Below the pieces are notes generated by a model. That model did no database searches and had not been told where the DNA came from. It saw nothing but the letters and a program-made list of their open reading frames with translations. 9,730 nt of DNA from SZUA-430 sp964561925 (GTDB lineage Bacteria; Pseudomonadota; Alphaproteobacteria; Micropepsales; Micropepsaceae): the NCBI GenBank assembly GCA_964561925.1, contig CAZLRW010000132.1:1-9730 (forward strand). The letters are read 5' to 3'. Both the position numbers and the translations under genes were made by a program. Within the stretch, counting starts at the first letter, position 1, and each line of letters starts with the position of its first letter. Positions 1 through 6,508 of this stretch are shown piece after piece.

Positions 1-334
1 GACGTTCGGCAAGCGCCTCGCCGACCATCAGGTCATCCGCCACAAGATCGCCGACATGGTCCGCCAGATCAACGCGACGCAGGCCTATCTCGAAATGTGC
101 GCCTGGCGCGTGCAGAACGGCGAGACCCCCGCGGCCGACCTCGCGCTCCTGAAGGTGCAGGCGACGCTGACGATGGAGTATTGCGCGCGCGAGGCGATGC
201 AGATCATGGGCGGCACCGGCTACATGCGCGGCAGCCGGGTCGAGCGCATCTACCGCGAAGTCCGCGTCAACGCGATCGGCGGCGGCTCGGAAGAAATCAT
301 GCGCGACCTCGCCGCCCGCCAAATGGGGCTGTGA
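1..334 (+). CDS. Acyl-CoA dehydrogenase, C-terminal part (5' end outside window)
   Basis: The reading frame is open from base 2 to a TGA at 332-334. It encodes about 110 residues of the C-terminal helical domain of an FAD-dependent acyl-CoA dehydrogenase, the enzyme of the first alpha,beta-desaturation step of beta-oxidation. Visible family signatures are TFGKRLADHQ at the left edge, the AREAMQIMGGTGYMRG stretch (about 179-237) and the terminal NAIGGGSEEIMRDLAARQ. In medium-chain enzymes the last motif reads YEGTSQI and its Glu is the catalytic base; here that position is Gly (codon 278-280). This is the pattern of isovaleryl- and long-chain-type enzymes, whose base sits on an earlier helix that would lie outside the window. 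It probably belongs to the same catabolic cluster as the crotonase, racemase and thiolase nearby. The family call is firm; the substrate is not known. Confidence 0.95.
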   Translation, partial: TFGKRLADHQVIRHKIADMVRQINATQAYLEMCAWRVQNGETPAADLALLKVQATLTMEYCAREAMQIMGGTGYMRGSRVERIYREVRVNAIGGGSEEIMRDLAARQMGL

Positions 335-367
335 GCCAAAACCCAGGGAAAACCTGAATGTCCGCGC

Positions 368-395
368 GCGCGCCGGGGTTGTCGCCCCCGCGCGC
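368..395 (+). other. GC-rich hairpin between the dehydrogenase and DUF4345 genes
   Basis: G375-G378 pair with C386-C389 around a 7-nt loop, and the stem continues through C374-G390 and five alternating G-C pairs with one bulged C at 373. It is followed by ACATTCTTTG rather than a clean U-tract, so it may be an attenuator, an mRNA-stability element or a weak terminator. It lies in the 113-bp gap between the two genes. An upstream in-frame ATG at 358 would translate through it. Confidence 0.35.
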
Positions 396-447
396 CCCTG
401 ACATTCTTTGCGGGAATCACGAGGCAACAGGAGCCCGAACCCCCGCG

Positions 448-798
448 ATGTTCTCCCTCACGATCGGATTTCTTCTCTTCGCCGCGATGGGCGGCGTCAT
501 GTTGTGGCGCCCGGAATACCTCACGCGCGTGACGAACCTCGAGCTCTCGACGCCCGAAAGCCGCAACGAGGCGCGCGCCGTCTACGGCGGCTTCGGTGTG
601 GCGATCGCGCTCGCGCTGTTCGTGGCGATGGTGTCGGACCTGCGTGGCGGCATCATGTTCGCCGTCGGCCTCGCCTTGATCGGCATGGCGGCGGGCCGCG
701 GCTATGCCGCGTGGCTGGAGCGCCCGACCTCGCCGATCATCTGGGGCCTGCTCGCCGGCGAGGCGCTGCTCGGTCTCATGATCTTCTTCCGCGTATGA
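448..798 (+). CDS. DUF4345-like four-helix membrane protein
   Basis: This is a 116-residue integral membrane protein with four hydrophobic segments at roughly residues 1-20, 45-63, 67-85 and 95-115. The hallmark is an N-E-x-R-A-V-Y-G-G-like stretch at 40-48 (NEARAVYGG) before the second helix, which I recognise from DUF4345 proteins; their biochemical function is unknown. I chose the ATG at 448 because the protein then begins directly with its first membrane helix and AGGAG lies at 429-433. An in-frame ATG at 358, also with an AGGGA upstream, would add 30 residues of Pro/Arg/Gly-rich sequence encoded by a GC hairpin, which looks non-native. The stop codon overlaps the start of the crotonase gene (ATGA at 795-798), indicating translational coupling. 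It may be a membrane partner or lipid-related accessory of the fatty-acyl cluster, but that is inference. Confidence 0.8.
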   Translation: MFSLTIGFLLFAAMGGVMLWRPEYLTRVTNLELSTPESRNEARAVYGGFGVAIALALFVAMVSDLRGGIMFAVGLALIGMAAGRGYAAWLERPTSPIIWGLLAGEALLGLMIFFRV

Positions 799-1673
799 CC
801 GCAAGCTTCAAACACCTCGCGTACGAAACCAGCGGCCGGATCGCGACGATCACGCTGAACCGGCCCGATCGCCTGAACGCGATCGCCCGCGGCATGCCGC
901 AGGAAATCCGCGAGGCGGTGGAGAAGGCGAACGACGACAACGCCGTCCATGCCATCATTCTCACCGGCGCCGGCCGCGCGTTCTGCGCCGGCTACGACCT
1001 CGTCGATTTCGCCGAGCACAAATCCGCATCGGCAGGCGGTCAAGACACCGCGAAGGGCCCGTGGGACCCGATGGTCGACTTCGCGATGATGTACCGCAAC
1101 ACGCAGGACTTCATGAGCCTGTGGCGCTCGCACAAACCGACGATCGCCAAGGTGCGCGGTCACGCGGTGGCCGGCGGCAGCGACATCGCGCTCTGCTGCG
1201 ACCTCGTCGTGATGGCGGAGGACGCGAAGATCGGATACCCGCCCGCGCGCGTCTGGGGCATTCCCACACCCGCCATGTGGGTCTATCGCTTAGGCGCGGA
1301 GAAGGCGAAGAGGATGCTGCTGACCGGCGACCTCGTCACCGGCAAAGAGGCGGCCCAAATGGGCCTCGTCCTAGAAGCGGTTCCGGAGCCCGAACTTGAT
1401 GCCCGCGTTGTTGCATTGGCGACACGCATCGCCGCCGTTCCGAAGAACCAGCTGATGATGGCGAAGCTGACAATCAACCAGGCCATCGAGTCGCAAGGCC
1501 TGACCCAGACCCAGATTTTTGCGACGATTTTTGACGGAATTGCGCGCCATTCCCCCGAAGGCGCGTGGTTCAAGAAGCTTGCCGAAGAGCACGGCTTCAA
1601 GGAAGCAGTCCGCCAGCGAGACGGCGGAGAACCAATCGCACAAGGTGTATCGAAGCCGTTTTATCGCTTCTAG
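795..1673 (+). CDS. Crotonase/enoyl-CoA hydratase family protein
   Basis: This 292-residue protein has the crotonase fold, which binds acyl-CoA thioesters and stabilises the enolate in an oxyanion hole. The N-terminal beta strands read RIATITLNRPDRLNAI (15-30). The first oxyanion-hole stretch is GAGRAFCAGYDL (58-69) and the second is HAVAGGSDIALCCDL (123-137). The two catalytic glutamates of classical enoyl-CoA hydratase are not conserved: Glu144 corresponds to Asp130 and Glu164 to Pro150 (GYPPARVWG, 147-155). The reaction may therefore be something other than simple 2-enoyl-CoA hydration, such as an isomerase, hydrolase or specialised lyase step. The ATG at 795 overlaps the upstream stop as ATGA, so it is probably translated by coupling with the DUF4345 gene. 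The open frame extends further upstream, but that part is only the antisense-frame shadow of the membrane protein. The family is certain; the activity is open. Confidence 0.93.
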   Translation: MTASFKHLAYETSGRIATITLNRPDRLNAIARGMPQEIREAVEKANDDNAVHAIILTGAGRAFCAGYDLVDFAEHKSASAGGQDTAKGPWDPMVDFAMMYRNTQDFMSLWRSHKPTIAKVRGHAVAGGSDIALCCDLVVMAEDAKIGYPPARVWGIPTPAMWVYRLGAEKAKRMLLTGDLVTGKEAAQMGLVLEAVPEPELDARVVALATRIAAVPKNQLMMAKLTINQAIESQGLTQTQIFATIFDGIARHSPEGAWFKKLAEEHGFKEAVRQRDGGEPIAQGVSKPFYRF

Positions 1674-1678
1674 TGTGT

Positions 1679-1693
1679 TGAACGCCGTTCAAA
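1679..1693. promoter_or_regulatory. Perfect inverted repeat TTGAAC-GCC-GTTCAA, candidate TetR operator
   Basis: Six-base arms are exactly complementary around a 3-bp centre. The site sits 5 bp after the crotonase stop codon and 55 bp before the preferred TTG start of the TetR gene, where an autoregulatory operator would be expected. TTGAAC at its left arm could also serve as a -35 element, but the best -10 candidates around 1702-1709 are poor. A close relative (TTGAAC-GGT-GTTCGA) occurs at 7584-7598 in front of another gene. The role as operator is inferred. Confidence 0.45.
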
Positions 1694-1748
1694 CTTGAGC
1701 GATGAAAATTGTGACGACTTCGATTCGTTTCATCCGGGGGGATGCACT

Positions 1749-2366
1749 TTGTCTCACGCTGAGATTCCGTCTGACAAACGCCGCGAAGAGCGCCGCGAAC
1801 TCGCGCACGCGAATAAGCGCGGGGAAATCCTTGCGGCCGCACGCCGCGTGCTTGCCCGCGTAGGCCCCAAGGGGCTGACGATCCGCGCGGTGGCGTCGGA
1901 GGCGGGTTACGTGCCGGGCGCGGTCTATTTCTACTTTCACTCCAAGGCCTCGATCCTCTCCGAACTCGCGGTGTCGGAACTGTCGGGCCTGACGAAACAG
2001 CTGAAGAACACGACCTCGCGCGATGCCGCCGAACGCGCGTCGCAAGCCGCCGACGTGTTCGCCGCCGCCCACACGATCTTCGAGCAGGACACAGCCCACC
2101 GCGTGAGCCCCGGCTCGGAGCGCGCCCTGCTCGGGCGTCTGATCGCACTGTTCCAGGCGGTCAGCGAACCGCTCGACCTCGGTCACCTGCCGCCGGAGCA
2201 GGCCCAAGCCCGCGCGCTCGGTCTCTCCTCCGCCGCGATCGGCCTCGCCACGCTTTCGCGGATGGGCAAGCTCGACAAGCTCGGCGTCACCTCGGCCTCG
2301 GCCCTGCGCGAGATCGCCCACTGCCTGAAGTCGGCCCCCGAACGCGACGAGAAGACGGGAACTTAA
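1749..2366 (+). CDS. TetR/AcrR-family transcriptional regulator
   Basis: The protein is a one-component repressor-type regulator. With the start used here it has 205 residues, a normal size for the family. The N-terminal DNA-binding domain is clear: KRGEILAAARRVLARVG forms helix 1, followed by the helix-turn-helix LTIRAVASEAGYVPGAVYFYFHSK (about residues 43-66 from this start). The helical C-terminal part is variable, as expected for ligand binding; an acyl-CoA ligand is a reasonable guess from the neighbours. The start is uncertain: a TTG at 1695 gives 223 residues but abuts the palindrome and has no ribosome site. The TTG at 1749 has a G-rich GGGGGGA at 1736-1742 at good spacing. The gene follows the crotonase by 75 bp and its stop codon overlaps that of the convergent thiolase. 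It likely controls the flanking acyl-CoA genes and itself. Confidence 0.9.
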   Translation: MSHAEIPSDKRREERRELAHANKRGEILAAARRVLARVGPKGLTIRAVASEAGYVPGAVYFYFHSKASILSELAVSELSGLTKQLKNTTSRDAAERASQAADVFAAAHTIFEQDTAHRVSPGSERALLGRLIALFQAVSEPLDLGHLPPEQAQARALGLSSAAIGLATLSRMGKLDKLGVTSASALREIAHCLKSAPERDEKTGT

Positions 2367-3562
2367 GCCCGCTCGAACACCGCGGCGATGCCTTGCCCGC
2401 CGCCGACGCACATCGTTTCGAGCCCGAGCCGCGCCTTGCGCCGCTGCATCTCGTGAAGCAGCGTCGCCATGATGCGCACGCCCGTCGCGCCGATCGGATG
2501 GCCGAGCGAGATGCCGGAGCCGTTGACGTTCAGCTTCTCGCGCTCGTCCCATCCCCAGCGCTTCAGCACGCCCAGCACCTGCGCCGCGAACGCCTCGTTC
2601 AACTCGACGAGGTCGATGTCCTTCCACGAGAGCTTCAGCCGCGCGAACAACTTCTCGACCGCGGGCACCGGCCCCAATCCCATCGTCGCCGGATGACACC
2701 CGGCCGCGGCCCAACCGCGCAACACGCCCATCGGCGTCAGCCCCAACGAAGCAAGCTTGTCTTCGGCAACGATCAGACAAGCCGCCGCCGCGTCGTTCTG
2801 TTGGCTCGCATTCGCCGCCGTCACGACGCCGCCCTTCATGATCGGTTTCAGCGCACCCAGCGTTTCGAGAGTGGCGTCGGCCCGCACGCCCTCATCCTTC
2901 GTCACAAGCACGGGATCGCCTTTGCGCTGCGGCACGGGCACCGCCACGATCTCGTCCGCGAACTTGCCCTGCGCCCACGCGGACGACGCGCGCTTGTGAC
3001 TCTCGACCGAAAACGCATCCGCCGCCTCGCGCGTGATCTGACATTCGCGCGCGACGTTCTCCGCCGTCTCGATCATGCCCGAAATGACGCCGAAGCGCTC
3101 GACCGGCTGTGACCGCTCGCGGCCCCGCTCCAGCCGGTCGTACATCGTCACGTTTCCGGCCCGCGCGCCCGAGCGCATCGACGTCGTATAGTACTCGATG
3201 TTGCTCATGCTCTCGACGCCGCCCGCGATCACGACGTCGGCCGCGCCGGTCTCGACCATCATCGCCGCCGTTACGATCGCCTGCAGGCCGCCGCCGCAGC
3301 GCCGGTCGATCTGCAAGCCGGGCACCTCGATCGGCAAGTCGGCCGCGAGCGCCGCCCATCGCCCGATGCAAGGCGCCTCGCTGTTCGCATAGGACTGCGC
3401 GAACACGACGTCGTCGATCCGCGCCGGATCAACGCCCGACCGCCGCACCGTCTCCTTCACGACGTGCGCCGCCAGCGCCTCCGCCGGCACGTCCTTCAAA
3501 GCGCCGAGATACTTTGCGACCGGCGTGCGAACCGGCGCGACGATTGCCGCCCTGCGAACCAT
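2363..3562 (-). CDS. Thiolase family protein (acetyl-CoA C-acyltransferase)
   Basis: This 399-residue, full-length thiolase would cleave 3-ketoacyl-CoA with CoA to give acetyl- or propionyl-CoA and a shortened acyl-CoA, or run the reverse condensation. All catalytic elements are visible. The nucleophilic Cys89 lies in DRRCGGGLQAI, NEAFAAQ spans 322-328, His355 sits in the GHPIGATG loop, and the C-terminal general acid/base Cys385 is in MCVGGGQG. The residue after the nucleophile context is GGG rather than the common SSG or GSG. The ATG at 3560-3562 shares one base with the stop of the upstream racemase-like gene (TGATG), and GGGAG lies 7 nt ahead, so the pair is translationally coupled. An upstream in-frame start would add 16 basic residues and overlap the racemase gene, so I reject it. 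The thiolase family is certain; the choice between degradative and acetoacetyl type favours degradative. Confidence 0.95.
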   Translation of the reverse strand: MVRRAAIVAPVRTPVAKYLGALKDVPAEALAAHVVKETVRRSGVDPARIDDVVFAQSYANSEAPCIGRWAALAADLPIEVPGLQIDRRCGGGLQAIVTAAMMVETGAADVVIAGGVESMSNIEYYTTSMRSGARAGNVTMYDRLERGRERSQPVERFGVISGMIETAENVARECQITREAADAFSVESHKRASSAWAQGKFADEIVAVPVPQRKGDPVLVTKDEGVRADATLETLGALKPIMKGGVVTAANASQQNDAAAACLIVAEDKLASLGLTPMGVLRGWAAAGCHPATMGLGPVPAVEKLFARLKLSWKDIDLVELNEAFAAQVLGVLKRWGWDEREKLNVNGSGISLGHPIGATGVRIMATLLHEMQRRKARLGLETMCVGGGQGIAAVFERA

Positions 3563-4683
3563 CAGATCACTCCCTTGCGTTTCAGTTCTTCGATGCCGCC
3601 GATGCCCCAATCGCGCAAGACATCCACATTGTGCCCCCCGATGACAGGCGGCGGTCCCTGCACGGCGCCAGGTGTCGCGCTGAAACGAGGCGCCGGCGCC
3701 GGCTGCACGACGCCCGCGACGTCGACGAATACACTCCGCGCCTTGTTCGCCGGATGCTGCGGCGCCTCATCGATCTCGAGCACCGGCGCGAAGCAAACGT
3801 CACTCCCCTCCATGATCGCGCACCATTCCGCCCGCGTCTTCGTTGCGATCACGCGCGCAAGCTTCTCCTTCAGCTCGGGCCAGCGCGCGCGATCGAGTTG
3901 CGCGTCGAACGCCGGATCGCTCAAGCCCGCCTTCTCGCGCAAGAGCGCATAGAACTGCGGCTCGATCGACCCGATCGCCACCCACTTCCCGTCCGCGCAC
4001 TGATAGACGTCGTAGAAATGCGCCCCGCCGTCCAGCCGGTTCGCTGCGCGCTCGGTCGAGTGCGTCCCCTCGGCGCGAAAGCCGTAGAAATAGGACATGA
4101 GCGACGCCGCCCCGTCGACCATCGCGGCATCGACGACCTGGCCCTTCCCCGTCGCCCGCGCGTGCGTCAACGCCGCAAGCAGACCGAACGCGAGATAAAG
4201 CGCCCCGCCGCCGAAGTCGCCGACAAGATTGAGCGGCGGCACCGGCCGCTCCTTCGTCCCGATCGCGGCGAGCGCGCCGGTGAGCGCGATGTAATTGATG
4301 TCGTGACCCGCAGCATGTGCCAATGGCCCATCCTGCCCCCATCCCGTCATTCGCCCATAAACGAGCTTCGGATTGCGCTTCAAGGCGATCTCCGGCCCAA
4401 GCCCCAACCGCTCCATCACGCCGGGCCGGAATCCTTCGAACATGATCTCCGCCCGCTCGAACATCTGCAGACACAGCTCGATCGAATCCTTGTTCTTGAG
4501 ATCGAGCGCGACCGACTTGCGCCCGCGATGCGTCACCTGATGCGGCGCCGCCGCGCGCGCATCCTTGCGATCGATCCTCACCACGTCGCCGCCGAGATCG
4601 GCGAGCAGCATCCCGCAGAACGGCGCCGGTCCCAGCCCCGCGAACTCGACGACACGAACACCCGAAAGCGGTCCCTGCGCCAC
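3562..4683 (-). CDS. Family III CoA-transferase, alpha-methylacyl-CoA racemase-like
   Basis: The 373-residue protein belongs to the CaiB/BaiF (family III) CoA-transferase superfamily. It begins LSGVRVVEFAGLGPAPFCGMLLADLGG, the usual CoA-binding Rossmann start. It carries the catalytic set of alpha-methylacyl-CoA racemase at almost the numbering known for the Mycobacterium tuberculosis enzyme: His127 in GHDINYIALTG, Asp156 in LVGDFGGG and Glu241 in GSIEPQF. That argues for epimerisation of 2-methylacyl-CoA esters ((R) to (S), the form accepted by acyl-CoA oxidases and dehydrogenases) rather than CoA transfer. Translation starts at GTG (4681-4683) behind a strong AAGGAGG. It forms an operon with the thiolase that overlaps its stop. 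Such a pair suits breakdown of methyl-branched, isoprenoid or sterol side chains; the exact substrate is inferred. Confidence 0.93.
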   Translation of the reverse strand: MAQGPLSGVRVVEFAGLGPAPFCGMLLADLGGDVVRIDRKDARAAAPHQVTHRGRKSVALDLKNKDSIELCLQMFERAEIMFEGFRPGVMERLGLGPEIALKRNPKLVYGRMTGWGQDGPLAHAAGHDINYIALTGALAAIGTKERPVPPLNLVGDFGGGALYLAFGLLAALTHARATGKGQVVDAAMVDGAASLMSYFYGFRAEGTHSTERAANRLDGGAHFYDVYQCADGKWVAIGSIEPQFYALLREKAGLSDPAFDAQLDRARWPELKEKLARVIATKTRAEWCAIMEGSDVCFAPVLEIDEAPQHPANKARSVFVDVAGVVQPAPAPRFSATPGAVQGPPPVIGGHNVDVLRDWGIGGIEELKRKGVI

Positions 4684-4869
4684 GTAAAGCCTCCTTGAGC
4701 GGCGCCTTTGTCGAACCTCGCCGCCCGGTTGTCCAGCCTGTCGACGTAACGGAAGCCCGCCGCCACCCCAATTGCCTCGGTCCGTTCGAGGCGAACCGCC
4801 CGCGACTTCTCGCAGCCCCTATGGCATCAAGTCGTGCATGGTGCGCCGAAGCGTGGCGCGGGGAGCCTC
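4684..4869. other. Divergent intergenic region, probable promoters for both flanking operons
   Basis: About 186 bp separate the racemase-like gene (-) and the PepSY gene (+). I see a strong Shine-Dalgarno sequence for the - strand gene at 4690-4696 (AAGGAGG on -) and a GGGAG for the + strand gene at 4861-4865. No convincing -35/-10 pair stands out on either strand. A GTTCG-AGG-CGAAC inverted repeat at 4784-4796 is present but has the opposite arm polarity to the TetR-type palindrome. I see no gene in this stretch. Confidence 0.5.
4690..4696 (-). promoter_or_regulatory. Strong ribosome binding site AAGGAGG supporting a GTG start
   Basis: On the - strand AAGGAGG is followed by CTTTAC and then the GTG start at 4683. 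The near-perfect anti-16S match fixes the start of the racemase-like gene despite its non-ATG codon. Confidence 0.8.
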
Positions 4870-5568
4870 ATGCGCAAATACTGGTTCACGATTCACAAAT
4901 GGGTCGGCCTTGTCGTCGGCCTGCAAATCCTGGCGTGGGTCGTCAGCGGCCTCTACATGACCTGGTTTCCGATCGATCAGGTGCGCAGCGAACACAACAT
5001 CCGCGAACAGCCGCCGCGTGATTTGAACCAGGCGACCGGCCTGATCTCGGCCGAGCGTGCGATCCTGGCCGCGGGCGTGCCGGTCTCGCGCGTCGAGCTT
5101 GCCGACGTCGCCGGACGTTGGATGTGGCGTGTCGACAGCGCCGGCAAACCCCACATGCTGATCGACGCCGAAGGCGGCAAGGTGATCTCGCCGCTCGACG
5201 AAGCGGAAGCCCGCCGCATCGCAACCGCCGACTTCAAAGGCGAGGGCAAAATCATGAGCGTGACGTTGATCGAAAAGGACCCGCCGATCGAATACCGCAA
5301 CACGCTGCCCGTCTGGCAAATCGTATTCGACGACGCCGACGCGACGCACGTCTATGTCGCGCCGCTCACCGGCAAGGTCGCCGCGCGCCGGTCGAGCCTG
5401 TGGCGCACCTATGACTTCCTCTGGTCGCTCCACATCATGGACTACACCGAGCGCGACCGCTTCAACCACTGGCCGATCATCTTGATGGCCCTCGGGGGCC
5501 TTGTGCTCACGATCACGGGCATCGGCCTTCTCGTCATACGTCTGTGGCCCATGGCCCGGCGCAGCTGA
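4870..5568 (+). CDS. PepSY-domain membrane protein with two TM helices
   Basis: The 232-residue protein starts MRKYWFTIHKWVGLVVGLQI. One membrane helix (about 12-32, with the WVVSGLYM motif) leads into an extracytoplasmic region, and a second helix lies near the C-terminus (about 202-224), followed by a short basic tail. The central part (about 55-170) has the PepSY-like repeat pattern: AERAILAAG, RWMWRVDS, LIDAEGGKVISPLDEAEARRIA, then PVWQIVFDD and YVAPLTGKV. Conserved histidines near the membrane edges (His9, His188 in WSLHIMDY, His200) resemble those of PepSY-TM/flavoreductase relatives that carry haem. A GTG at 4834 would add 12 residues, but GGGAG at 4861-4865 supports the ATG at 4870. 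It is followed after 16 bp by the hotdog gene, probably in one operon. Electron transfer or peptidase modulation are possible roles; neither is shown by the sequence. Confidence 0.87.
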   Translation: MRKYWFTIHKWVGLVVGLQILAWVVSGLYMTWFPIDQVRSEHNIREQPPRDLNQATGLISAERAILAAGVPVSRVELADVAGRWMWRVDSAGKPHMLIDAEGGKVISPLDEAEARRIATADFKGEGKIMSVTLIEKDPPIEYRNTLPVWQIVFDDADATHVYVAPLTGKVAARRSSLWRTYDFLWSLHIMDYTERDRFNHWPIILMALGGLVLTITGIGLLVIRLWPMARRS

Positions 5569-5584
5569 AAGTGAACCCAGCAAT

Positions 5585-6502
5585 ATGGGACAGATGATCG
5601 AAGTCGTACGCTCCAGCGTTCAGACGTGGGAGTGCGATCAGATGGGCCACATGAACGTCCAGTTCTATGTGGCGAAGGCGGACGAAGGCCTGGCGGCGGT
5701 CGCCGCTTCATTGGGGCTGAGCGCGCGCGCCCAAGGCAGCGATCGCGCCGCGCTGATCCCGCGCGAGCATCACGTCCGCTTCCATCGCGAACTGCGCCCC
5801 GGCGCGCCCTATGCGATGACGGCGGGCGTACTCGCCGCAAAGAGCGAAGGCCTAATCGTCTATCAAGAGATGACGAACGTCGTGACGAACGCGGTCGCCG
5901 CTACGTTCGTCGCGCGCGCGGAATGGGCCGATGCGGCTGTACGCGGCGGTTTGCCGTTGCCCGTGATCGCCGTCGCAAAGGCGGCCGCGCTCGGCGTCGA
6001 TCTGCCCGAACACGGCAAACCGCGCGGGCTCGACATGGGCCCGCCGCGGCGCGCGCCGTCGCTGAGCGAAGCCGACGCGATGGGCCTGATGACGACCTTC
6101 CGCGGCACCGTGCAGCCCGACCAATGCGACGCACTCGGCTACATGCAGACGCGCCACTACATGGGCCGCGTCTCCGACGCGATCCCGAACTTGATCGCGC
6201 AAACGCGCGGCGAAGATCGTTCGTCCGGAACGACAGGCGGTGCCGCGCTCGAATACCGCTTCGTCTACCGCACGCCCGCGCGCGAAGGCGATCTGCTGGT
6301 CGTCAAGAGCGGCCTCAAATCCGTGTCGGCGAAGACCTATGTGTGGTGCCACTGGCTGTTCGACGGCGAGAGCGGCGAATGCTTCGCCACCGCCGAAGCC
6401 GTCGCGATCGCCATGGACCTCGCCACCCGCAAGGCGATCGAAATCCCGCCCGCGATGCGCGCCCATCTCGAAAGCCTGGTCATCCCGGGCATTTCGGCTT
6501 AG
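5585..6502 (+). CDS. Double-hotdog acyl-CoA thioesterase/hydratase-like protein
   Basis: The 305-residue protein holds two hotdog domains in tandem. Domain 1 (about 8-115) contains WECDQMGHMNVQFYVAKADEG and domain 2 (about 171-288) contains DQCDALGYMQTRHYMGRVSDA. Asp18 and Asp182 align, and both lead into the long central helix of the 4-hydroxybenzoyl-CoA thioesterase (4HBT) type. The linker (120-165) is rich in Pro, Gly and Arg. Hotdog proteins of this kind usually hydrolyse acyl-CoA thioesters; a second domain lets the monomer mimic the usual dimer. Residue patterns differ between the halves (GHMN against GYMQ), so one site may be degenerate. The start at 5585 has only a weak GAAAG upstream; an ATG at 5594 is an alternative. 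It lies 16 bp after the PepSY gene and ends just before a long inverted repeat. Confidence 0.88.
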   Translation: MGQMIEVVRSSVQTWECDQMGHMNVQFYVAKADEGLAAVAASLGLSARAQGSDRAALIPREHHVRFHRELRPGAPYAMTAGVLAAKSEGLIVYQEMTNVVTNAVAATFVARAEWADAAVRGGLPLPVIAVAKAAALGVDLPEHGKPRGLDMGPPRRAPSLSEADAMGLMTTFRGTVQPDQCDALGYMQTRHYMGRVSDAIPNLIAQTRGEDRSSGTTGGAALEYRFVYRTPAREGDLLVVKSGLKSVSAKTYVWCHWLFDGESGECFATAEAVAIAMDLATRKAIEIPPAMRAHLESLVIPGISA

Positions 6503-6508
6503 CTCGAA

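Noticed and set aside
408..794. N-terminal extension of the crotonase frame
   Set aside because: It is the +1 frame of the DUF4345 gene, Arg-rich; the ATGA overlap at 795 and normal family length support the shorter protein.
2373..2382. TCGAACACCG, identical to part of the hydrolase-upstream palindrome
   Set aside because: It encodes the FERA end of the thiolase and has no second half-site.
1689..2780. - strand open frame of 363 codons across tetR and the thiolase end
   Set aside because: It lies antisense to tetR and in another frame of the thiolase, with Arg/Gly-rich composition and no recognisable domain.
3109..4698. Long + strand open frame of 529 codons antisense to the racemase and thiolase genes
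   Set aside because: Its translation is Arg/Pro-rich and low in complexity, typical of the antisense frame of GC-rich genes, and the opposite strand carries two complete enzymes with catalytic residues.
4784..4796. GTTCG-AGG-CGAAC palindrome as another TetR site
   Set aside because: The arm order is reversed (GTTC...GAAC rather than GAAC...GTTC), so it does not match the 1679 site; chance is likely in this composition.
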